From NCBI RefSeq assembly GCF_014696435.1, contig NZ_JACJQG010000015.1, forward strand, positions 62,001 through 126,000: DNA of 64,000 nt. The letters are read 5' to 3'. The DNA is from Calothrix anomala FACHB-343. Lineage in GTDB: Bacteria; Cyanobacteriota; Cyanobacteriia; Cyanobacteriales; Nostocaceae. How positions within the stretch are numbered: the first letter of the stretch is position 1; each line of letters opens with the position of its first letter. Positions 55,036 to 63,023 of this stretch are shown here, piece by piece. The position numbers and the translations under genes are program-made. The notes under the pieces are model-generated. The model was not told the DNA's origin. It saw only the letters and a program-made list of their open reading frames with translations, and did no database searches.

Positions 55036-56271
55036 ATGATTGACAAGTTAACACCCGAACAAGAAGCTTTAATTCCAATTTATCGGGATAAGTGGCGAAA
55101 TATTGCACTTTCAACTGAGCGAATTGATAGAGAAAAAGCTGCGGAAGCAGTAAAAGCAGCCTACATAGCAATTGGTAAGAATGCTCCTAACATTATTTTT
55201 TATGAAAGTCCTTATTTAGCTCTAAAACATACTATCTTTGACAAGCTTGATTACTTGAAAAAGGAATTAAATAACAAAGTTGTTAGCCAATTAAATCATT
55301 CACCAATTAGTAAACTAAAAAAGCTGCAACGGGATTTGCTAGAAAAGCCACTAGAGCAATTGGGAAGACAAACTTCGTTTTTCAAAGATCTGAGTTATTC
55401 AATATATCCTCAAGTTTTTCAGGATATCAACATCGATGAAGAACTATTCGATGAACTAGTGTATGCTAAATTAAATAACAATTTTTCCGATATTTTAGGT
55501 TTTAGGCTAAGTTTTGTACTGGAAAATTACAGCAGAATATATCTGAATGAACAACTACAAAGTGAAGATTGGCAACAAATAAACCTGCAACTCGGAAGTC
55601 GGCTATCATCTTCTCTCCAAGCCAGTTTATACTCTTACATAAATAATTTCTTTGGGCTATGTTTTCAGCCAGAAGAAGAGTGCAAAATTAACAGCTTTCG
55701 GGATTTTATTATTACTTGTGTATGGTGTGCAGAAATTTTCCCAGAATTGTTAGTATATCAATCTTTAATTAAAGAGTGTGGATGGATTTTTACTTTTGAT
55801 CAAGCTGTAATTATCTGCGATCGCCCGCTTCATCTGCGTTTAGATAATCAAAATCGTCTCCACGCAGAAGGAGAACCTGCAATAGAGTACGTTGATGGAT
55901 TTAGCCTTTACTCCTATCACGGCGTCACTTTACCAGAAAAATACGGTAAACTCCACCCGCAACAATGGGAAGCTCAATGGTTATTAACAGAAGATAATGC
56001 GGAATGGCGGCGAGTGTTAATTCAAGGTATTGGTTATGCCCGAATTTGCCAAGAATTACAAGCAATTGAATTAGATACCTGGAGAGAATACAGCCTATTA
56101 AAAATTGACGCTGATGTAGATGCAGAGCCAATTTACTTATTAAAAATGACTTGTCCCAGCACTGGATTTATCCATGCTTTGCGTGTTCCACCAGATATGA
56201 CATCAGCACATCAAGCTATTTGCTGGGTAAATTGGGGGATTGCGCCAGAGGAATTTGCTATTCAAACCTAA
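55036..56271 (+). CDS. DUF6745-like protein, second copy
   Basis: 411 residues, 79 bp after the first copy. It shares the N-terminal block (LTPEQEALIPIYRDKWRNIALSTERIDREKAAEAVKAAY) and the C-terminal block from CDRPLHLR on, with about seven differences over 135 residues. The middle is longer than in the first copy (about residues 65-265) and hardly alignable. The stop codon lies inside a 15-bp sequence repeated on the other side of an inserted palindromic element. Confidence 0.75.
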   Translation: MIDKLTPEQEALIPIYRDKWRNIALSTERIDREKAAEAVKAAYIAIGKNAPNIIFYESPYLALKHTIFDKLDYLKKELNNKVVSQLNHSPISKLKKLQRDLLEKPLEQLGRQTSFFKDLSYSIYPQVFQDINIDEELFDELVYAKLNNNFSDILGFRLSFVLENYSRIYLNEQLQSEDWQQINLQLGSRLSSSLQASLYSYINNFFGLCFQPEEECKINSFRDFIITCVWCAEIFPELLVYQSLIKECGWIFTFDQAVIICDRPLHLRLDNQNRLHAEGEPAIEYVDGFSLYSYHGVTLPEKYGKLHPQQWEAQWLLTEDNAEWRRVLIQGIGYARICQELQAIELDTWREYSLLKIDADVDAEPIYLLKMTCPSTGFIHALRVPPDMTSAHQAICWVNWGIAPEEFAIQT

Positions 56272-56465
56272 GTCAATACTGCTCGGTTAAGCTCAAAAAC
56301 CTTAACCCGCGTAGGTTGGGGAGCCACTGCGTTGGACGGGTTTCCCGGCTTGAAGCAAGTGGCGTTTGAGGAACGAAACCCAACATTTGGGTAGCTCTGT
56401 TGGGTTTCGCAGAGCCTCAACCCAACCTACAATTTTCCTTAACCGAGCAGTATTCAAACCTAAGT
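56259..56465. mobile_element. MITE-like palindromic element with 15-bp flanking direct repeats
   Basis: Inverted termini atactgctcggttaag (56276-56291) and cttaaccgagcagtat (56438-56453) are perfect over 16 bp; inner words gtaggttgggg (56315) and cccaacctac (56421) also mirror each other. The 15-bp word tattcaaacctaagt lies on both sides (56259-56273 and 56451-56465). The left copy includes the stop of the second DUF6745 gene. No protein is encoded, so it would need a transposase in trans. Confidence 0.7.
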
Positions 56466-56676
56466 GCAGATAAATATATTAGTCGAAATAATAAAAAATT
56501 TTGTATTTTAGCACACATGATGACAAATGGATAAGATATATTGCCAAATCACAGAAAAGTTGTGCTAGCATAAAATCGGAGAAGTTAAATTCGGCGGTCA
56601 AAATCTTGTTTTTATTTATAATTGCAAGTTGCTCTCCGGATAAGCATCTCTGCATCAATGGATTCGGGAGAGTTTC

Positions 56677-56988
56677 ATGTCTATTTACGTAGGTAACCTA
56701 TCCTACAGCGTCACACAAGACGACCTCAGCAAAGTATTTTCTGAGTACGGTACTGTTAAGCGAGTTCAATTACCCACAGATCGGGAAACTGGACGCGCGC
56801 GGGGCTTTGGTTTCGTGGAAATGGAATCATCAGCCGCCGAAGATGCAGCTATTCAAGCTCTAGATGGTGCTGAATGGATGGGGCGTGTAATGAAAGTTAA
56901 TAAAGCTAGACCACGGGAGGACAAAGGTGCTCGCTCTGGCGGTGGCAATTGGGGAAGAAATGCTAGCGGATACTCAAGACAATATTAA
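56677..56988 (+). CDS. rbp: RRM-type RNA-binding protein
   Basis: 103 residues. A single RNA-recognition motif occupies 1-80: RNP2 is IYVGNL (3-8) and RNP1 is RGFGFVEM (43-50). A short Gly/Arg/Ser tail follows (GARSGGGNWGRNASGYSRQY). This is the cyanobacterial Rbp family; glycine-tailed members are often cold-induced and bind mRNA. The 223-bp upstream region after the MITE-like element holds no other gene and may act as a leader. Confidence 0.93.
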   Translation: MSIYVGNLSYSVTQDDLSKVFSEYGTVKRVQLPTDRETGRARGFGFVEMESSAAEDAAIQALDGAEWMGRVMKVNKARPREDKGARSGGGNWGRNASGYSRQY

Positions 56989-57094
56989 GACTTGAGGCGA
57001 TGCATTAAGGCAGGAAGATAAAAAGCCTTTAGCTAAAAAAATTATCCCATATTTAGCAGCTTCGGTAGCATACTGGACTGCTGATTTATATAAA

Positions 57095-57130
57095 AAGCAG
57101 TTCAAAATATCGCTGAACTGCTTATTTTTG
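57095..57130 (+). terminator. Rho-independent terminator of the RRM gene
   Basis: A 10-bp perfect stem, aagcagttca (57095-57104) with tgaactgctt (57114-57123), 9-nt loop, followed by atttttgcg. It lies 107 bp after the RRM gene stop in a 296-bp spacer before ndhB. Confidence 0.7.
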
Positions 57131-57284
57131 CGTGAAATATTGAATAATGGATTGGCAGTAGAGAAAATGAATATAATTTACTCTATGGAATCGGACAAAA
57201 AGGTTTATGGAACTTTGGTTCAGAACAATAGATAGAATGAACAAAGTTAGCCTTGATGTCTAATCGCCAAAACCTATACAACTC

Positions 57285-58847
57285 ATGGATTTTGCTAATC
57301 TTGCATCCCAGCTAAATGCGGGAACGATTTTACCAGAGGGTATTGTCATTCTCACCCTCTTGGGGGTTTTGATTGTTGATTTGATTTTGGGGCGTACATC
57401 TTCACGCTGGATTGGGTATCTAGCGATCGCAGGTTTATTAGCTGCGATTGTCGCCCTGAGCTTGCAATGGGATGCTACTAATCCCATTGCTTTTAGCGGT
57501 GGCTTTAATAGTGACGACCTCAGTATTGTCTTTCGCGGTATTATTGCCTTATCTGCCGCCGTCACTATTTTGATGTCCATTCGCTACGTAGAGCAGAGTG
57601 GCACCGCTTTAGCAGAATTCATCGCGATTTTGTTAACCGCTACCCTGGGGGGAATGTTTTTATCCGGGGCTAGTGAGTTGGTGATGATTTTCATCTCCTT
57701 AGAAACCCTGAGTATTTCCTCTTATTTGTTAACAGGTTATACCAAGCGTGACCCACGCTCAAATGAAGCAGCACTAAAATATCTGTTGATTGGGGCTTCC
57801 AGTACAGCAGTATTTTTATATGGCGTGTCCTTGCTTTATGGTTTATCTGGCGGACAAACTCAACTAAGTGCGATCGCCGATGGCATTGCCAAAGCACACA
57901 TTGGGCAGTCATTGGGTATAGTCATTTCTCTGGTTTTTGTAATTGCCGGTATTGGCTTCAAAATTTCTGCTGCTCCCTTCCACCAATGGACTCCAGACGT
58001 TTACGAAGGCGCTCCTACCCCAGTGATTGCCTTTTTATCTGTAGGTTCCAAAGCAGCAGGTTTTGCCCTAGCTATCCGCTTACTCACCTCAGTCTTCCCC
58101 CTAGTCGCTGACGAATGGAAATTCGTCTTTACTGCCCTTGCAGTTCTTAGTATGGTGCTGGGTAACGTAGTTGCTCTCGCCCAAACCAGCATGAAACGAA
58201 TGCTAGCCTATTCATCTATCGCCCAAGCTGGGTTTGTGATGATTGGGATGATTGCTGGTACTGAAGCCGGATATGCCAGTATGATTTTTTACTTGCTGGT
58301 CTATCTGTTCATGAACCTGTGCGGCTTTACCTGCATTATTTTGTTCTCCCTGAGAACCGGAACAGATCAAATTGCCGAATACTCTGGCTTATATCAAAAA
58401 GATCCACTGCTGACATTAGGCTTGAGTATCTCCCTGCTCTCTTTAGGTGGTATTCCCCCACTAGCAGGATTTTTCGGGAAAATTTACTTGTTCTGGGCAG
58501 GTTGGCAAGCTGGCCTTTACTGGTTAGTCCTGTTAGGCTTAGTTACCAGCGTTGTCTCCATCTACTACTACATTCGTGTAGTTAAGATGATGGTAGTCAA
58601 AGAACCTCAAGAAATGTCAGAAGTAGTGCAAAATTATCCCCCAGTGCAATGGAATTTACCTGGATTTAGACCTTTGCAAGTGGGTTTGATAGTAACTTTA
58701 ATCGCCACTACTATTTCTGGGATTTTGTCAAATCCTCTATTTACTTTAGCTAACAATTCAGTTTCCCATACTGCAATATTGCAAGGAACTACTGCTGTTA
58801 GCACTCAGGCAAGTGCCGTTAACATCGAGCAGCCAGAGAAAATGTAA
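57285..58847 (+). CDS. ndhB: NAD(P)H-quinone oxidoreductase subunit 2
   Basis: 520 residues with about 14 membrane helices. Conserved features: [50 protein letters not shown] (proton-pumping Glu and Lys), [18 protein letters not shown], and [18 protein letters not shown] with the broken-helix Lys. It is an antiporter-like, proton-translocating membrane subunit of NDH-1. No partner ndh genes are adjacent; ndhL is 53 kb away in this window. Confidence 0.96.
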   Translation: MDFANLASQLNAGTILPEGIVILTLLGVLIVDLILGRTSSRWIGYLAIAGLLAAIVALSLQWDATNPIAFSGGFNSDDLSIVFRGIIALSAAVTILMSIRYVEQSGTALAEFIAILLTATLGGMFLSGASELVMIFISLETLSISSYLLTGYTKRDPRSNEAALKYLLIGASSTAVFLYGVSLLYGLSGGQTQLSAIADGIAKAHIGQSLGIVISLVFVIAGIGFKISAAPFHQWTPDVYEGAPTPVIAFLSVGSKAAGFALAIRLLTSVFPLVADEWKFVFTALAVLSMVLGNVVALAQTSMKRMLAYSSIAQAGFVMIGMIAGTEAGYASMIFYLLVYLFMNLCGFTCIILFSLRTGTDQIAEYSGLYQKDPLLTLGLSISLLSLGGIPPLAGFFGKIYLFWAGWQAGLYWLVLLGLVTSVVSIYYYIRVVKMMVVKEPQEMSEVVQNYPPVQWNLPGFRPLQVGLIVTLIATTISGILSNPLFTLANNSVSHTAILQGTTAVSTQASAVNIEQPEKM

Positions 58848-58860
58848 ATTGAACGTCGGT

Positions 58861-58891
58861 AATGGGTAATTGCTCACAACAATTATCCATT
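58861..58891. terminator. Bidirectional terminator-like hairpin
   Basis: aatgggtaattg (58861-58872) pairs with caattatccatt (58880-58891) with one mismatch, between the convergent ndhB and receiver-kinase genes. T-runs are weak, so this is tentative. Confidence 0.4.
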
Positions 58892-60179
58892 ACTTGTTTT
58901 GCGAATTTATTGGTAGAGTAATCGCAAATTCTGCGCCTTCACCAAAAACAGAATTTACTGCAATTTTTCCCCCATGTTTATCAACAATAATTTGTTGAGT
59001 AATAGATAAACCTAAACCTGTACCTTTGCCTACAGGTTTAGTTGTAAATAGATGGTCGAATATTTGTGATTTAATTTTATCGGGAATACCCAAACCATTA
59101 TCTTGAATAGTAATTAAAATATTATTTTTATCGGCAATTAATTGAGTTTTGATTTTAATATAATTAGGATTTTTGGCAATTTCTTGATAGCTGCGTCCTA
59201 AATTAGACTCTTCTAAAGCATCAATTGCATTACCTAAAATGTTCATAAATACTTGGTTTAATTGCCCAGGAAAGCATTCTATGTCTGGTAAATCATCGTA
59301 ATCGCGGATAATTTCAATAGCCGGACGCCGATTAGAAGCTTTTAATCTATGTTTGAGAATTAAAATAGTACTGTCAATGCCATCGTGAATATTAAAAGGA
59401 ATTTTCACAGCACTATCAGCACGAGCAAAGGTGCGTAGAGACATACTAATATCGCAAATACGCTCTACTCCCTCATCCATAGAATCGAGAATATGGGGAA
59501 AATCTTTGAAAATATATTCTAAATCTATTTTGGCTGCGTGTTTGGCTATTTCTGTTGCTGAGGCTTGATTTTTATAAAGATGAATGTGATCGATTAAATC
59601 TTGCATATATTTTTGTGCAAAGGTGAGATTACCTTGCACAAAGCTAGTCGGATTATTAATTTCATGGGCTATTCCGGCGACTAATTCGCCCAAAGTGGAC
59701 ATTTTTTCACTTTGTACCAAACGCTGTTGAGATTGTTTTAACTGTTCCACAGTCGCAGTTAATTCTGCTGCTCGTTGTTCTAGCTTTTGGTTGAGATAAG
59801 ATAATTTCAAATGAAGATTAATCCGCGCTAATACATCGGCTGGTTGAAATGGCTTGGTAATGTAGTCTACTGCACCGAGGGTTAAACCCTTGACTTTATC
59901 TACCACATCTGATATGGCGGTCATAAAAATCACGGGAATATTTTGAGTAGCTGGGTTTGCTTTTAAGCGTCGGCAAGTTTCAAAGCCATCAATTCCCGGC
60001 ATCATCACATCTAATAAAATTAAGTCAGGCAAAATTTCTTGCACTTGTGCCAAAGCTATCTCGCCATTTTCCGCCAGTGAGGCTTGTAAACCGGAAGCTT
60101 GTAAATAATCAAACAGTAATTTGGCATTGTTTGGGTTATCGTCAACAATCAGGATCAGGCTTTGTTTATCAGTAACCAT
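58890..60179 (-). CDS. Receiver-histidine kinase
   Basis: 429 residues from ATG 60179 (MVTDKQSLILIVDDNPNN); an in-frame GTG at 60251 would add 24 residues unlike a receiver start. The receiver domain has the acidic pair in VDDN, phosphoacceptor Asp in LILLDVMMPGIDG and Lys in YITKPFQ. A coiled coil follows, then HisKA with GELVAGIAHEINNPTSF and HATPase motifs NQVFMNILGNAIDALEE, DNGLGIP and GKGTGLGLSITQQI. It lacks membrane segments, so it is a soluble kinase controlled by its own receiver. Confidence 0.9.
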   Translation of the reverse strand: MVTDKQSLILIVDDNPNNAKLLFDYLQASGLQASLAENGEIALAQVQEILPDLILLDVMMPGIDGFETCRRLKANPATQNIPVIFMTAISDVVDKVKGLTLGAVDYITKPFQPADVLARINLHLKLSYLNQKLEQRAAELTATVEQLKQSQQRLVQSEKMSTLGELVAGIAHEINNPTSFVQGNLTFAQKYMQDLIDHIHLYKNQASATEIAKHAAKIDLEYIFKDFPHILDSMDEGVERICDISMSLRTFARADSAVKIPFNIHDGIDSTILILKHRLKASNRRPAIEIIRDYDDLPDIECFPGQLNQVFMNILGNAIDALEESNLGRSYQEIAKNPNYIKIKTQLIADKNNILITIQDNGLGIPDKIKSQIFDHLFTTKPVGKGTGLGLSITQQIIVDKHGGKIAVNSVFGEGAEFAITLPINSQNK

Positions 60180-60464
60180 ATTTACAGGTGTCAAATGTAC
60201 TGTTTCAGTAACTGGAGAATGGCTAGTATGTCTATATAACTTTAAATTCACATTGATACACGATCGCTCCGGAGGCGATCGCTTTTTGAACAGTGTTTAA
60301 TATCCATTAGCACAAATACTATAGGTATGTGTTGCTGAAACTATTTCACAATCAAGCTATTAGCTTGACTGCATCATGGAATGATTGCGGCTCAAGCTAA
60401 AAACCAAAGTTAAAAAGACAATAGTTAAGCTATAAACACAAAAGATAGTGTTGGATATGAATAA

Positions 60465-60911
60465 GTGCGAAATCGTCAATTCATTTATACCTTGTTTGCC
60501 ATTAGCTTAGTGGGAATTCTCGGCTTTTCTTACATATCAGAGCAGCCTATTGGGAGATGTTATAAACGCGGATTTATTGCTTCAACCAACCAAAAACACT
60601 ATATTTCTCCCGAAAAAATCGTGATTCAGCCTTGGCGGGGTCAACATCATGTTTATGGGATTTTTCAGATTCCCAACGGCTATATTCATGACTATTTGCT
60701 GCAATTACGGTTACCAACAAACACCATTTACTGTGGGACTGCGTACTTTAGTATACATCCCAATCTCAATGGAATTACTGCCCAACCAGGTAATTATTTA
60801 GTTAAGGGATATGTCAATACTAGATTAGCGTTGTGGCTCATGGTACAAGGTCAACTCGATCATCTACAACAACCGAGTAATTGGAGCCTGGGGTACGTGA
60901 GGAAAGAATGA
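60465..60911 (+). CDS. Hypothetical signal-anchored protein
   Basis: 148 residues, start GTG 60465. The N-terminus (MRNRQFIYTLFAISLVGILGFSYIS) is a membrane anchor or signal peptide. The rest is beta-rich with aromatic residues (KIVIQPWRGQHHVYGIFQIPNGYIHDYLLQLRLP, IYCGTAYFSIHP) and two Cys. No family was recognised. It is followed closely by the tandem repeat array at 60934. Confidence 0.65.
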   Translation: MRNRQFIYTLFAISLVGILGFSYISEQPIGRCYKRGFIASTNQKHYISPEKIVIQPWRGQHHVYGIFQIPNGYIHDYLLQLRLPTNTIYCGTAYFSIHPNLNGITAQPGNYLVKGYVNTRLALWLMVQGQLDHLQQPSNWSLGYVRKE

Positions 60912-60933
60912 GGCAGGGGGACAAATGACAATT

Positions 60934-61069
60934 GTAGAGACGCGATTAATCGCGTCTCTGATTAATCGCGTCTCTGATTAATCGCGTCTCTGATTAATCG
61001 CGTCTCTGATTAATCGCGTCTCTGATTAATCGCGTTTCTGATTAATCGCGTTTCTGATTAATCGCGTCT
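60934..61069. repeat. Eight-unit 16-bp tandem array of gattaatcgcgtctct
   Basis: The CGCGATTAATCGCG palindrome is followed by seven further 16-bp units, two of which carry gcgtttct in place of gcgtctct. The array ends directly at the nupC stop codon (61070-61072). It is the only locus in the window where this palindrome family is tandemly expanded. Confidence 0.9.
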
Positions 61070-62278
61070 CTACACCAACATCCCCGCAATACAAGCGGTG
61101 ATAAAACCTGCCAGTAAGCCGCCAATCATGGATTTTACACCCATCCGTGCTAGGTCGTGTTGGCGATCGGGTGCTAGACCGGCAAGTCCACCTATGGTAA
61201 TTCCAATAGAGCCAATATTCGCAAAATTACATAAAGCGTAAGTAGCAATGATTATCGCTCTTTGGGAAATTTTGCCACTAGCAATTAATGTTTTTAAATC
61301 TAAAAAAGCAATAAACTCATTAAGAATAGTCTTTGTACCTAATAATGCGCCTACTTGCAGACAATCCGCCCAAGGTACACCCATCAACCAAGCTACAGGA
61401 GCCATAATAAAAGATAAAATCCACTGCAATGATAACTGGGGTAAATTAACAAAAGCTCCTAACCAAGCTAAAAAAGCATTGAAGGCTGCGAGTAAACCCA
61501 AAAAGGCGATGATCATCACCCCAACATTTACTGCTAGCTTGACGCCATCAATTGCACCTGTGGTGATAGCATCAATTACATTAATATAGTTTTTTTCCAC
61601 ATCTAGCTTGGCATGTCCAGCAGTTTCTGATACTTCGGTTTCTGGGTATAGCAGTTTTGACACAACTAAAGATGTGGGTGCAGTCATAAAGAAAGCTGCT
61701 ATTAAATGTTCAGCAGGAATACCAAATGATAAATAAGCGCCTAATACTCCCCCTGCAATGGTAGCAAAACCGCCTGTCATTACAGCGTGCAGTTCTGATT
61801 GGGTCATTTTACCTACATAGGGCTTAACTATTAATGCTGACTCAGTTGGCCCTAAAAAGATATTTCCTGCACAGGATAAGGACTCGGAACCTGATGTTTT
61901 CATTGTCTTGATCATTATCCAGGCAAGTCCATTGACTATGCGCTGTAAAATTCCGTAGTAATATAAAACACTGATAAAAGCAGAGAAAAAGATAATTGTG
62001 GGTAATACTTGAAAGGCAAATAAGTGATCCTTGAAATTTTCGCCAAAGACAAATTTTGCACCCACATCAGAAAATGCTAAGAAATTGCTGACGACATCTC
62101 CTAAGGTTTTAAATACAGTCAAACCACCAGGAGTTTTGAGAATTAATAGGGCGAATGTAAATTCCAAACCCAACCCCCAGGCTATTGTTCGCCAACGAAT
62201 AGCACTGCGATTCACAGACAAAGCGTAAGATATGCCTAGAAAAACTAAGATACCAAAGGCAGAGATAGCACGTTCCAT
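61070..62278 (-). CDS. nupC: NupC-type nucleoside transporter
   Basis: 402 residues from ATG 62278 (MERAISAFGILVFLGISYALSVNR); an in-frame GTG at 62317 adds 13 residues and is less likely. Concentrative nucleoside transporter: GLGLEFTFALLILKTPGG, GTTESALIV-like GPTESALIVKPYVGKMTQSELHAVMTGGFATIAGGVLGAYLSFG, and the C-terminal TYALCNFANIGSIGITIGGLAGLAPDRQHDLARMG. It takes up nucleosides with Na+ or H+. It has about ten membrane segments. A terminator-like hairpin lies in its leader. Confidence 0.93.
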   Translation of the reverse strand: MERAISAFGILVFLGISYALSVNRSAIRWRTIAWGLGLEFTFALLILKTPGGLTVFKTLGDVVSNFLAFSDVGAKFVFGENFKDHLFAFQVLPTIIFFSAFISVLYYYGILQRIVNGLAWIMIKTMKTSGSESLSCAGNIFLGPTESALIVKPYVGKMTQSELHAVMTGGFATIAGGVLGAYLSFGIPAEHLIAAFFMTAPTSLVVSKLLYPETEVSETAGHAKLDVEKNYINVIDAITTGAIDGVKLAVNVGVMIIAFLGLLAAFNAFLAWLGAFVNLPQLSLQWILSFIMAPVAWLMGVPWADCLQVGALLGTKTILNEFIAFLDLKTLIASGKISQRAIIIATYALCNFANIGSIGITIGGLAGLAPDRQHDLARMGVKSMIGGLLAGFITACIAGMLV

Positions 62279-62355
62279 AATAAATCCCCAGAATTTACTG
62301 CTTTGAGGCTTGGTCACAAAGCATACACAAAAAGAGGATTATGGGCTAGGGTGTG

Positions 62356-62424
62356 TTGACTGGTGACTGTTGACTGGTGACTGTTGACTGGTGACTGTTG
62401 ACTGTTGACTGTTGACTGTTGACT
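62356..62424. repeat. TTGACTG/GTGACTG heptamers in the nupC leader
   Basis: Ten heptamers; the first six alternate TTGACTG and GTGACTG, the last four are TTGACTG. They lie between the leader terminator and the nupC start. Confidence 0.8.
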
Positions 62425-62445
62425 GGGAAAAAGATTTTTTCTTGA

Positions 62446-62477
62446 CAAAAAAAAGACCCCCGGTAATTAGCCGAGGG
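62446..62477 (-). terminator. Strong Rho-independent terminator in the nupC leader
   Basis: On the minus strand CCCTCGG pairs with CCGGGGG (7 bp, one G-U, 7-nt loop), followed by TCTTTTTTTT. No coding gene on the minus strand lies upstream within the 550 bp up to the aminotransferase start, so it ends a non-coding transcript or is an attenuator. Confidence 0.7.
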
Positions 62478-62550
62478 ATTCTGCAAGTCGGTATTGTCGC
62501 ACAAAGACATTCGCGAATTTCAAGATACCAACATGACAATTAAAATATCT
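62446..62550 (-). ncRNA. Candidate small RNA or nupC leader attenuator
   Basis: Inferred only from the terminator with no gene in front of it. The preceding 70 nt on the minus strand include TTCGCGAA and TGCGACAATACCGACTTGCAG, which could fold. No known RNA family was recognised. The 5' end is a guess. Confidence 0.35.
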
Positions 62551-63023
62551 GCCAAAATGCCAAATCCATATGTTTAGAGGATTGTAGAGATTAAGGTTCG
62601 GATCGGTTATCAAATTTAAGCTTTTTTACTGCTGTGTGATGTCCCAAATTACCGCAGTTGATTGTGTGGCGAAAACGGAAGATAAATTTTGTCATGAAAC
62701 GTTGAAAATCTTGATTGTCTCAGGGTTGCCTCTGCTTCATGGGTGAGGTAAATCATACCGCAAATATGCAACACGGAAAATTTTGATTATGCTAAATTTA
62801 ATGGACATAATATCAGATTTTCTGCCATAACCAGACAAGAAACATTTGTCAGGATAGTTGTTGATGCCAGACTCAACTGTTAACTAAAAAGTTGATATTT
62901 AAGCTTGTATTTTGTGTTTGGCGATTCAAGTATAAATCTTTGACAAAGAGAATCAATTGATACTGCAAGCGCTAAAATATCAGTTTTTAATCAAAAATTA
63001 TCTTAAAAAAATCTAAAAAAAGT
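62478..63023. other. Intergenic region upstream of the aminotransferase gene
   Basis: A 546-bp A/T-rich spacer. Apart from the candidate small RNA at its left end nothing is recognisable; it presumably carries the aminotransferase promoter. Confidence 0.5.

Noticed and set aside
60262-60290. Possible terminator at cgatcgctccggaggcgatcg followed by T-run
   Set aside because: It is made of two HIP1-like sites, has an imperfect stem, and no plus-strand gene ends before it.
62339-62539. Open frame of 66 codons on the minus strand upstream of nupC
   Set aside because: It translates the heptamer repeats and the terminator.
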